A DNA stretch of 51,795 bases from Branchiostoma floridae (Eukaryota > Chordata > Leptocardii > Amphioxiformes > Branchiostomatidae): contig NC_049986.1 in NCBI RefSeq assembly GCF_000003815.2, positions 25,356,992-25,408,786 on the forward strand, in the 5' to 3' direction. Shown in pieces: positions 32,085 through 44,000 of this stretch (position 1 is its first letter; every line of letters begins with the position of its first letter). A model generated the notes under the pieces. That model ran no database searches. It saw only the letters and a list, made by a program, of their open reading frames with translations, and had not been told where the DNA came from. The position numbers and the translations under genes were made by a program.

Positions 32085-35000
32085 CACACACACATACACA
32101 CGCACACGCACACACACACACATGCACACACAGACACTAAACCATCCAGCTGACCACCGACACGATCTTCCCTGGGGTCGACTTGAACTGCAGGAACACA
32201 TAAAACATTATACTAACCATGGCTAACTAACACTCTAAAGGGTGCACATGGGGTTTATAGAGGCTGTGCTAATGGTGCACACCCTGAGGGTGTATATGGG
32301 GTTTGTAAGGCTTGCGCTAAGGGAGCACACCCTGAGGGTGCATATGGGGTTTGTAAGGCTTGTGCTAAGGGAGCACACCCTGAGGGTGCAAATGGGGTTT
32401 GTAGAGTTTTTGCTAAGGGTGCACATGGTGAGGGTGCACATGGGGTTTGTAGAGTTTTTGCTAAGGGTGCACATGGTGAGGGTGCATATGGGGTTTGTAC
32501 TGCCTCTGTTTAGTCCCAGGTAAGTCAGGCATACTTACATGGTGCCTGTCCTGTCCCCGCAGTGATTTTGCAGCATAGTAGATCAGCGATGTTCCCCATA
32601 ACGCCACCCAGTACCGCGTCCACGGCGCCACGCGAGGCTTGCTGCCGTTCTTCAGTATCGTCTTACGTCTCAAGAACCCTAGGAAAGTGTCAAATTACAA
32701 CATTACATCTGCAACAAGAGAAATATACAGTACAATATAAAACATATGCCAAAAACTAAGATTGCGATGCACAGTTTTCTATCTTACAAGCTATATAGAA
32801 TTGACCATCTTTGCCCTTTACCCCCTACTGCAAAGTATTTGCTTTAAATCAACATTTTGCACTTTTTGTAAGACTTACAACATAACTATTAAAGACCTTC
32901 CTGCAGACTCAGTCTATTCCCAGACAGGAAGCTGCAGTGCTAGCTGCAGGGGCTAGAGGGAGCTGCTACGCTGTATTGTACCCACCTTGTATAGGAAACT
33001 GGGAAGCTGCCACATCTCGGGGTGAGTCGGACTCCGGACTCTCACAGTAGGGGCTGCAGGGAGGAGGATGTGTGATCAACTGGTATCATAGCAACAGATG
33101 GGGAGGAGGTGTGATCAAACGGTACCATAGCAACAGATGGGGAGGAGGTGTGATCAACTGGTATCATAGCAACAGATGGGGAGGATGTGTGATCAACTGG
33201 TATCATAGCAACAGATGGGGAGGTGTGTGATCAACTGGTATCATAGCAACAGATGGGGAGGTGTGTGATCAACTGGTATCATAGCAACAGATGGGGAGGG
33301 TGTGTGGTCAACTGGTATCATAGCAACAGATGGGGAGGATGTGTGATCAACTGGTATCATAGCAACAGATGAGGAGGAGGTGTGATCAACTGGTACCATA
33401 GCAACAGATGGGGAGGATGTGTGATCAACTGGTACCATAGCAACAGATGGGGAGGATGTGTGATCAAACGGTACCATAGCAACAGATAGGGAGGATGTGT
33501 GATCAACTGGTATCATAGCAACAGATGGGGAGGATGCGTGATCAACTGGTACCATTATAGCAACAGATGGGGAGGATGTGTGATCAACTGGTAACATAGC
33601 AACAGATGGGGAGGATGTGTGATCAAACTGGTATCATAGCAACAGATCGGGAGGATGTGTGATCAACTGGTAACAAGCAACAGATGGGGAGGATGTGCGA
33701 TCAACTGGTACCATAGCAACAGACGAGGGGATGTATATAGTACTTTATCTTCCCATACATCAGAAATCCCAAATCCTAAAACCCCATGCACATCCTTGTG
33801 ACTCACCTGTCCGGGTTGAAGACCTCTTGCTCATCACTGACCTCTGACCCCTCACTGCTCCCTGCAATGACAAATCACACTCATGTTACAGGAAAACCCC
33901 ATGTAGAGCCTCCAGCTGTCACAAACCCACTCAACCCCCATGTACATCCCCATCCTGACAAGTCAGCCTTTTGTCCCGTTTGAAGATCTGGAACTAGCCT
34001 GTAGAACTATATAACAGTGTTGGGGAGTCCTGCAAACCTTCAGAAAGTATTTTTTGGCACTTTTGGTTCTGAACGTCTAATTATTAGTTACCTCCATGTT
34101 TCTGACTGTTTGAGTTACGTGGCTCGAAATTCATTTTTGGGATTAGGTGCACTGGTGCACCCAGCTTAAAAAAATTGGGCGCACTAAAAAGATTTTGGGT
34201 GCACCACTTAAGTTTAAGTAATAACTTAATGATAAAACTTAGTTACAAGCTATCAAATTCTTAAACAAGTACCATGACAGACATTTTTTATCATCTTTCT
34301 AACTTAGATGTCAAGAATATGTTGCATACTAGTATGTGTATGTGTACTTTGATATCTTTACATACATAAACCTAAGAAAATATTTGGGTGCACCCTGTGC
34401 ACCCACAGAAAATAATTGGGTGCACAGCTCCAATTGTGGGTGCACCTGGGTGCACGTGGGTGCACATGCAACCCGTATTTCGAGCCCTGAGTTACATGGC
34501 CACAATCAGGTGCTACAGTGGAGACATCAGCTGTTCTAACCAACACAGAGAGGTTGTTATAGTGGCCAGGAGCCATGTCTCTTCTTATGGGTTCCCCTCG
34601 GCGTCATGCCACACAAAAACATTTCCTAAAGTACATTTTACTTAATATACTCACACATTTATCTAATATACTCTTACATTTATTTACTGTACCAAACCAG
34701 GCGGCAGTCAGTAGCTGGATATTGTTAGTGCGTGGGGGAAACAGTAGTGGCAAGGATGTTCTGTAAGCTACCAGCAAGAAACGCTGGTCACTGTCAGTCG
34801 GTCATTTTGTGATACACACTTTGGGTCTGTTCCTGAGAAAGGTCCACTCCATTTAAAGATGAAGTCAGATTCTTTACATCATATAATGCCTATATATCCG
34901 AGGACAGAGTGTGAACATGTATCCAACTGATCCTGCAAAACAATACTGGAGATTCCAGTCTGGGAGGGATTCAAATGTTTTGTTTTTCCAACTCCAGTGA

Positions 35001-38000
35001 CCAGAGTTACCAGCTGTAAGTGTCTGAGCACCAATTGTCGTGAGTCGGTCTTGTGTGGTGGGAAGTCAGTCACTACGCTAAGGAAGGTGACTTCAGAAAG
35101 CTTCTCCTGTTCTGCATATCCGTATAAAAAATCTGCCTAACTCCACAACAAAGCCCCCACACACTACAGGTAGTAGTAGTTGCTGTAGGGCAATGACCCT
35201 AATTGACGCAGGCGCAGAAGGCCCAAAACGAGTCCCTACAGTATTTTAGCCTATTTTCGACTTTTAGCAGGAAAATGTAAGTACATTTCATATTGGTGAG
35301 ACAGTGTAGGTTGCAGATGTTCAGATTCGGCCAAAAAACTAGGTTTTGGTCCATCTTTTCGGCCTGTGGTGACCCCTAATTTCAAGTGCTGAGTCCCAAA
35401 AATGACGTCATGATTAGCAAGATGGCGGCAAGGTTTGACCGCTGGAATAGTTGCACTGGCCAGAAAGTTTAAATATTAGACTTTTGGACACTTGAGATAG
35501 CGGGCTGCTGTGTGGGGTGAGTTCTTATGACCTGGAATGTTCACGGATGAGATTATGACACCCTGAACCCTGAATATGTAGATTTGTATTAGTGGTAAAT
35601 GCTCTGTAGTAATGCTGCAGACATGGGGAATCCGCCTAACTCTACAAAAGTGAACATTTTGCTTACTGAGACTGATCCACAGTTGTTTTCAACATCCTGA
35701 TTTCTTATACTAGCTAGTGATATATCAACTATATTCTCTTTCAGAAACTGCAGTTTAGTAGCTTTATTGAACAACAGGAACAAGTTTTATTATATATAGA
35801 GGCTACTGCAGCAAACTGGTGCTACTCATGGTATAGATAATTACGAGAGGGAGGTCAAACATACCAAAAAAAAAAAAAAAAAAAAATTACAGCAGCTCTG
35901 GATCAGAACATCTTTCTTTTTGTGTAGTTTTGGTATGTCTGACCTCACGGAATATCGAGAATGGCTTTTATCAACACAGATGAACTTTCAAGTTAGAATT
36001 ATTACCAACAGCAGCTGCTAAAATTTCTGTCCACTGAAACCATTAAAGTTAAACTGTTAATGGCTGAAACTGCAATCTGCCTAACTCCACAACAACAGCC
36101 CCACACTGTTAATAAGTCGGAGCCAGAACTGATGATTTTTCTGACTGCAGAATGACGACGGAACTAACCTGGTGCTGAGGTGTGCACAAGGAGAGAAATC
36201 AGCAGGATTAGAAGAAAGGATCAGATTTTGATTCACAAATCTCAAATCAGATCAAACGGATTAAATCGTGCAGCAGAACAATTAGCAAAGTGCCTTGATC
36301 AGCAATCAGGATTAGAAGAAGAAATGCACAGATCTCAAAATCAGACCAAACGTGCAGCAACAAAATTAGCAAAGTGATTAATCTTTAATTAGTCTGAGTA
36401 TGATTGGGCAAAGCGAGGAACACTCTGATCCTGACGAACCTCCGTGGTGGTACGGGAAGCCGATCGCCGGCAGACACCAGAGGCACGGCGAGGTCAGGCG
36501 CCGCGCCGTCCGCGGGAAAAGGTAGCCGGCAACGGGAGGGGGGTCATCCTCCGGGGGGGTACCGGGGGAGGGGGGCAGGAGGGGGGACCCCCCGCAGGAC
36601 TGGCTACGGGGGCGAGGGGGGCGCAGTCTCCTCGGGCGGACATGCAGGGGGGGAGAGACGGGTCGGACCACCCTCCGCGGGGGGGCTGCAGGGGAACAAA
36701 CCGCCGTCACTACTGTTGCCATGACAACACTCATCGTCATGGTAACAAACAGGCATCACGGCAAACGGTTATCTCATTTAGTTTACAAAATCAGCTCATT
36801 CTGACCTTACTAGCAGATATCGTAACATGTTTCAGTCCAGTTCTCTTGTCAGTCAAGATGAGTGGAGAAGGGCAAAGGTTAGAGGTTGACTTTGACTTTG
36901 AAAGGGCAGACGTTATGGTAAGATCATAGGGCAGAGGTTAGAGATTATGGAATGAAAGACAGAGGTAAGAGGTTATGCTAAGGGCAGAGGCTAGAGGTTA
37001 AGGTACATGTAGGGTCCTTGACATGGGAGTAACAGGGCAATGTGCAATGTTTAACAGGGAAGCAGGTTGACTGGAGAAGGGGGGCATTCAGGGGTTATAT
37101 GTCAAGGACAAAGGTTAGAGGTTATGGTGGGGAGGGCAGAGGTTAGAGGTTATATTAAGGGCAGAGGTTAGAGGTTAGAGTTTCATGAGCACTGGGAATA
37201 ACAGTGCAATGTGCCATGTTTACCAGGGAAGCAGGGTGACACCAGCACAGGACACAACCCAGCAACNNNNNNNNNNNNNNNNNNNNNNNNNNNNNNNNNN
37301 NNNNNNNNNNNNNNNNNNNNNNNNNNNNNNNNNNNNNNNNNNNNNNNNNNNNNNNNNNNNNNNNNNNNNNNNNNNNNNNNNNNNNNNNNNNNNNNNNNNN
37401 NNNNNNNNNNNNNNNNNNNNNNNNNNNNNNNNNNNNNNNNNNNNNNNNNNNNNNNNNNNNNNNNNNNNNNNNNNNNNNNNNNNNNNNNNNNNNNNNNNNN
37501 NNNNNNNNNNNNNNNNNNNNNNNNNNNNNNNNNNNNNNNNNNNNNNNNNNNNNNNNNNNNNNNNNNNNNNNNNNNNNNNNNNNNNNNNNNNNNNNNNNNN
37601 NNNNNNNNNNNNNNNNNNNNNNNNNNNNNNNNNNNNNNNNNNNNNNNNNNNNNNNNNNNNNNNNNNNNNNNNNNNNNNNNNNNNNNNNNNNNNNNNNNNN
37701 NNNNNNNNNNNNNNNNNNNNNNNNNNNNNNNNNNNNNNNNNNNNNNNNNNNNNNNNNNNNNNNNNNNNNNNNNNNNNNNNNNNNNNNNNNNNNNNNNNNN
37801 NNNNNNNNNNNNNNNNNNNNNNNNNNNNNNNNNNNNNNNNNNNNNNNNNNNNNNNNNNNNNNNNNNNNNNNNNNNNNNNNNNNNNNNNNNNNNNNNNNNN
37901 NNNNNNNNNNNNNNNNNNNNNACAGCAATGGTGACATACGACTGTGATGTGCGGGAGCACCGACAGAAAACACACCAGGCAAACCAGAACTCACCGAGTG

Positions 38001-41000
38001 AGATGCCGTTTACAGAACCCTCCATGGACGCCCCCGGAGACTCTTCCAGAACGCTGTCGTCAAGGAGATGGCGCGAACCATTGGCACCAGTGGGGGGAGG
38101 CGGGCTGGGGAGAAAAAAAGGCAAATTTAGGTTACACAGTTACACAACTCTAAACCTGACGCTCATGATGATCTCACAAGGGAATATCTGCACACTTTTT
38201 TGAGATCTTTGTCAGCGACAAATATCAGTAGTTTAAGATTATTTTTAATATTTCTTTTTGTTTGTATAATTGCTTTTTGAGTCCTCTGTAGTACTATTTT
38301 TATAATTGTGGATTATCAGAGCTATCAGCAGTTTTGTTATCGACCTGACACATACAGTCTGCTGCACCAGTAGAGCAATGATTATGCTGAGACCTGACAC
38401 CAAAGTCACCCAGCTGTAAATGGACCTGTTTGTGTGAGTAAAAAACACTGATGGCAGGTTGTTAAATCATGCCCAACTGTTAATGGTGTCCTGTGTGTGC
38501 CTAACCCACACACAGGCCAGGACTGCCAGCATGCCGGACTGCAGGGGAAAAGTTTATGTTGGGGTCACCTCATCAAGTATTATTAAATCAAACCTTAGAC
38601 TTACGAACGACTTACCATGGACTATAGTCTCCCTTAATAAGTCCAGTGGTCTGAAAATGGACTTACTCAGGGAGGACTGAAGATGGACTTACTGCCTAAA
38701 TTGGTGTAAAGGCCTTACTCTGGATAATAGTCCACCAAAACTAACAGTTCTCAAACATGTCAAAATGGGGTGGACTTACTCCTGGAGCAACTCCCCCTCT
38801 GACACAAGTAAGTCCATCTTCAGTCTACATTCATCCTCGTTTAGGTCCCAGGTTTGCAAAAATTATTGCCCAACTATTAATGTGTTCCTGTGTGTGTCTA
38901 ACCCCCCCTCACACACTGCCAGCATGCAGGACTGCAGAGGAAAAGTTTATGTTGGGGTCGCCTCATCAAGTATCATAAAACCAACACCCCACTCCCACCC
39001 CCCCAAAACCCCCAACCCCCCAACACAGGACTGCCTGCATGCCTGACTGCAGGGGAAGAGTTTATGTTGGGGTCGCCTCATCAAGTATCATTAAACCATG
39101 CCCAACTGTTAATGGGTTCCTCTGTGTGCCTAACCCGCCCACAGGACAAACACTGCCGCCCTTATAGCTGCACTTATATATGGAGAGGGGAGGCAGAATT
39201 GGAGTGTTGTAGATTGTGGGGCTTCAATGTTTTTCCTGAAATTAGGGTTATCTCTGAGTCATCAATACTGATATTTATACTGTATAGGCTGANNNNNNNN
39301 NNNNNNNNNNNNNNNNNNNNNNNNNNNNNNNNNNNNNNNNNNNNNNNNNNNNNNNNNNNNNNNNNNNNNNNNNNNNNNNNNNNNNNNNNNNNNNNNNNNN
39401 NNNNNNNNNNNNNNNNNNNNNNNNNNNNNNNNNNNNNNNNNNNNNNNNNNNNNNNNNNNNNNNNNNNNNNNNNNNNNNNNNNNNNNNNNNNNNNNNNNNN
39501 NNNNNNNNNNNNNNNNNNNNNNNNNNNNNNNNNNNNNNNNNNNNNNNNNNNNNNNNNNNNNNNNNNNNNNNNNNNNNNNNNNNNNNNNNNNNNNNNNNNN
39601 NNNNNNNNNNNNNNNNNNNNNNNNNNNNNNNNNNNNNNNNNNNNNNNNNNNNNNNNNNNNNNNNNNNNNNNNNNNNNNNNNNNNNNNNNNNNNNNNNNNN
39701 NNNNNNNNNNNNNNNNNNNNNNNNNNNNNNNNNNNNNNNNNNNNNNNNNNNNNNNNNNNNNNNNNNNNNNNNNNNNNNNNNNNNNNNNNNNNNNNNNNNN
39801 NNNNNNNNNNNNNNNNNNNNNNNNNNNNNNNNNCACAGATGAACTTTCAGCTGACTTTGTTGGACTAATTATTCACTGGCCAGGGTTATAATAAATGATT
39901 TTCTCCGTCCTGTGATTCTGTATCTGTACTATGTAGCCGGCATAACCGACCTTTGGCCTAACACACCAGCTGATTGGATAGAAAGGTCTCATGTTCCCAC
40001 CTGATACAACTTACGGACAGGACTAGTCCAGTCCAGACACCCTTCTCAGATCTAAGTTTGGCAACAGGGACCAGCAGTCAATGAATCAGGGAGTGTGGGT
40101 TTGACGAATGTCTTATATACATCAAATGGGCAGCCTTAATTAAACAACTTGAAGGCATACATAAATCAGAATCAAATCTCTTTCTTGTCTGCAAGTTGAC
40201 ATCAGAAACATCAGTTCAGGATGAAATTTCTTCATTTTCTTATCTATCTGTTGTCTTCTTGATTCTTGTGAGTGTGTTGACTGCCACATAACTGTTGAGG
40301 CCACCCAGCGTTCTGTGCTGGCCCGTACTGAGGCCACCCATGGCACTCTGTTTTGGCCCATCCTTTAGAGGAATTGTAGCACTATGTATCAGCCCCGTGT
40401 GGTTGCCGGGCGGGTCTGTTGTCAGGGGTGACTAATTACGATGTTTGCCCAGACCAGTGATATTCCGGAGCGGTTGTGAGCGGACGGGTGTTCACATCGG
40501 GACTTCCCTGATCATGTAGAAGGTGACAACTCTTAACTATATATCTTTAAGGTAGGTGCTTTTCTTTACCCATAACTTTGTTGTCTCCACTCCTACATTG
40601 TGTAATATACAGTTCCACTCAGTACTGTTTACTTTGGCCTTCACGACCCCTGAAGATGGCCGCATCTTTTGTCTGGGTTGTGCCTGCCACTATTATCATC
40701 ACGGGCTAATTTCTGTCCTGCACCGCTAACTGGAGTCTTAGGCTTTATCATTTAATATGTCTGTCAAACATGGTATTGTACAACGTCATGTTCTTGATGT
40801 AAATTGTCATTGGCACCACATGTACTAAAGCCTTGTACAGTCATGATGTATGTTTTCCTGACCTGAACCCAGACTGAAAGTCAACATGACAGCACACTGG
40901 ACCATGCGTGCGTCTCCCTCAACCCCACCCCCCACTCACACACACACACACACACAGTACATGGGGAGGTCTGTATAAATCTGTGCTCACAGCCAGAACA

Positions 41001-44000
41001 TGCTACACAGATTAAATGTTGAAGTTATGTTACAACATTTACTGTGAGCATGAGTACAATTATCAACTTACTGTTTCATTACAACTTTGAATGTTTAATT
41101 AAAAGTGCCTTTATTGTGTGACTTACAACCTAGTAAGTAAAGGCCATTATAGTTGAATAAAGAAGATCTGTAGTACAACAACACTGTAAGATGTGGGCCT
41201 TACCTGTTGGCCTCTGCCTGGACTGTATGGCACAGGAAGCTGCAGGGACAGAGAACAATGGTCAGTTTTACATCACATACATGTAGTTGTGAGTTTCAGC
41301 CAGGATGTCAAATCTGATGTGTCAGACTCTGAAGTGTGGCTGGTACATGTACAGTAGGGGAACCACTCCCACAGAGCCCAGGTCTGTACACTGAGACATG
41401 GGGTCTACTGGTCAGGGTTGTAAGGGGGGGGGGGGGTCCTGCTTCTTGCTAATACGTCTGGAACAGCCAAACCTTCACTTCCCTTTCTTTACTTCACCAG
41501 TGAATACTAGATAGATAAACTGACTCCAACAGAACCCTGATCTGTATGCCCCTGGTAACGGCTAATGTAGTCCTTAACCAGGGACAAAGCCACGCAGCCA
41601 ATCTTGCATTTTTTACCGTTACACGAACCATCAGGTCTTCATCAAGACGAACAGTCAGAGCAGGCATTTTATACTCTATAATTTCTTCTCGTTCATTTGG
41701 CAAAGCCTGATGTATATATACGTGACTGTACAACTGGAGGAACTATCCTAACATGATGTACATTTGTGTAACCTTTTGCATATGATCCTAACGATTTAGT
41801 GGTTAAACCAGTTTTTCTAGTTAGCTATACTGGTATTGAATTGTTCTGACTAGTTCATTCTGCTTTTGCTGAAGAAGAGTGATGGATGTCACTCGAAACG
41901 TCCGGAAGTAAATATCCGTTTTTTATCCAGTTGTAGAGATTGAATTGTATTTGAATATAGACGTGACTGTACGTTTTTTGCTAAGCTAACTCAAAAAAGT
42001 ACACTGTCTGGGCCTCTAAACAGAAACAACTCTTGCAGGAGATCTGACAACGTCAGTGGGAGTCCTTACACAAAGTTAAACAACACAATTGTAACTAGCA
42101 TACAGGTGCTCAGAACCCTTCGAAATGCCTGCAGCTGAGCTATATGACCATTTTAATGTGTCCATAACCCACATGATGTGGATGGGGGCCCGGATGAGCG
42201 ATGTTTTCCCCGAGCCGAGCTGCACCAGCAGGAATGTCCCGCCCGGGCGCTAAGTGGTGCCCAACACTATTTGTGAAACAGCCTTGTCCAGCCGGACCTC
42301 ACTGTTTGCTCACGCTCAAGGCGAGGGGGGGGGGGGGGATCGCAAAGGTTCGCTGACCTCGAACTGCCTCTGCCTGACCTCCAACTAACCTCTGACCTTC
42401 AACTAAACTCTGACCTGATCCCTGACCTGAACATGACCTTCAACTGTTCCCACCTGATATGGCAGAATGCTTGAACAAACTGGAGTAACATTGACACAAT
42501 CTAAGAACCCGAGGGAGTACTGTTTTCGTCACAGTAACTGACAAATATTTTGCACAGATTATGAGATCACAGAACAAAATTGTAATTTCCCCGATAAATC
42601 CCTGATTGGATGTTCTTACTGGTTACTGATTGCCTAGCAGCAGAATGGACCAATCACAACACTGGTTGCTTTTCAACTGAACAGACTGAAGCAGAACAGA
42701 GGTTGCTAATAGCAATGAACAGAACCAAAAGTAAAACACGTTGACTTAAAGGAATTGGACAGAACAAACACTAGTTGCCTAGCAACAGCACAGCACGGAC
42801 ATTGGTTGCTAAGCAACACGACAGCACCACCACCACTTGTTGCCTAGCAACAGTTGCTAAGCAACACAACAGCACCACCACCAACACCGCGGCTGCACCT
42901 ACTCACCTTCTGGGAGAGACTGAGGTCTGGCTGCAGGAGGGACAGAAAGCGAAAGTTTACACCTGTCCAGAGAGTGAAAGTTTACACCTGTCCAGGAAGT
43001 GAAAGTTTACACCTGTCCACCAGAGTCTTACCTAACATCACCTGAACCAGTCCTGACTAGAGATGGTTGCCATGGTAACCAGTGATCTGGTGTGAGTTTA
43101 CGTCTTTCCTGTTTCCTCCTATATGTTTGAGAACCATGCAGTCGTTAGTGATCGTTAGTGGCACATTATAGTAAGTCATTAGTGGTTGTTTAGTGTACCC
43201 AACTGAACATTTGTGCCTGATTTTGTGCCAGTAAAGACTTGGACTGCAGCTTTGGGGGTGTTACTGTACCAGAGACTGTCCAGTAGGTTACAGTTACTGT
43301 ACCAGAGATTGCCCAATATACATGTTTGACTGCCTCTAACATTACATAATTATACAGTATGAAGACAGTCAGGTTAGGGTTAAAACGAATCATACTTGGG
43401 GCCGAGACTGTTCTGTACACTGTACAAAATTGTAGGTGTTTGACTGTTAGCAAATATACAGTATGGAGATAGGGTAGTGTCTCTACTGGTGCCAAGACTC
43501 TTCTGTGTGCATACTGTATCAAAATATTTGACAGTCTATAATATAATGTGTGAAGACAGGGGAGTCATGTCTAAGTGTTATATTATACATATATTAAGTA
43601 GTTTTGACAGTGGTGTATGGTGGGTACTGTTTGACTGTCTGTTTCTTGCTATGAAGAACAGGAGAGTTTTCCTTACTTTGTGCCGAGGCTGCAACCCTTG
43701 CGATGCGTCGGTACCGTTACAGTACATTATAATGTTTGACAGTATATAACAGTGTGTTTAACTGCCTCTTATATAATGTGTGAAGACAGGGGAGCCAGGT
43801 CTAGTGTTTAAGTAGTCCTAACAGTGGTGCAGTATTGTTTCAGTCTACCTACTTATTTCCACTAAGACCAGGAGAGTTAATCTACTAAGAACAGGAGAGT
43901 TAATCCACTAAGAACAGGAGAGTTAATCCACTAAGAACAGGAGAGTTAATCCACTAAGAACAGGAGAGTTAATCCACTAAGAACAGGAGAGTTAATCCAC

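Noticed and set aside
32235-32523. MGFV repeat ORF
   Set aside because: Translation of an intronic minisatellite.
36404-36929. Gly/Arg-rich plus-strand ORFs
   Set aside because: GC composition opens several frames; splice phase supports only the minus-strand cassette candidate.
37155-38203. ORFs of 249-330 codons at the first gap and 220-275 at the second
   Set aside because: They are made almost wholly of undetermined residues over N runs.
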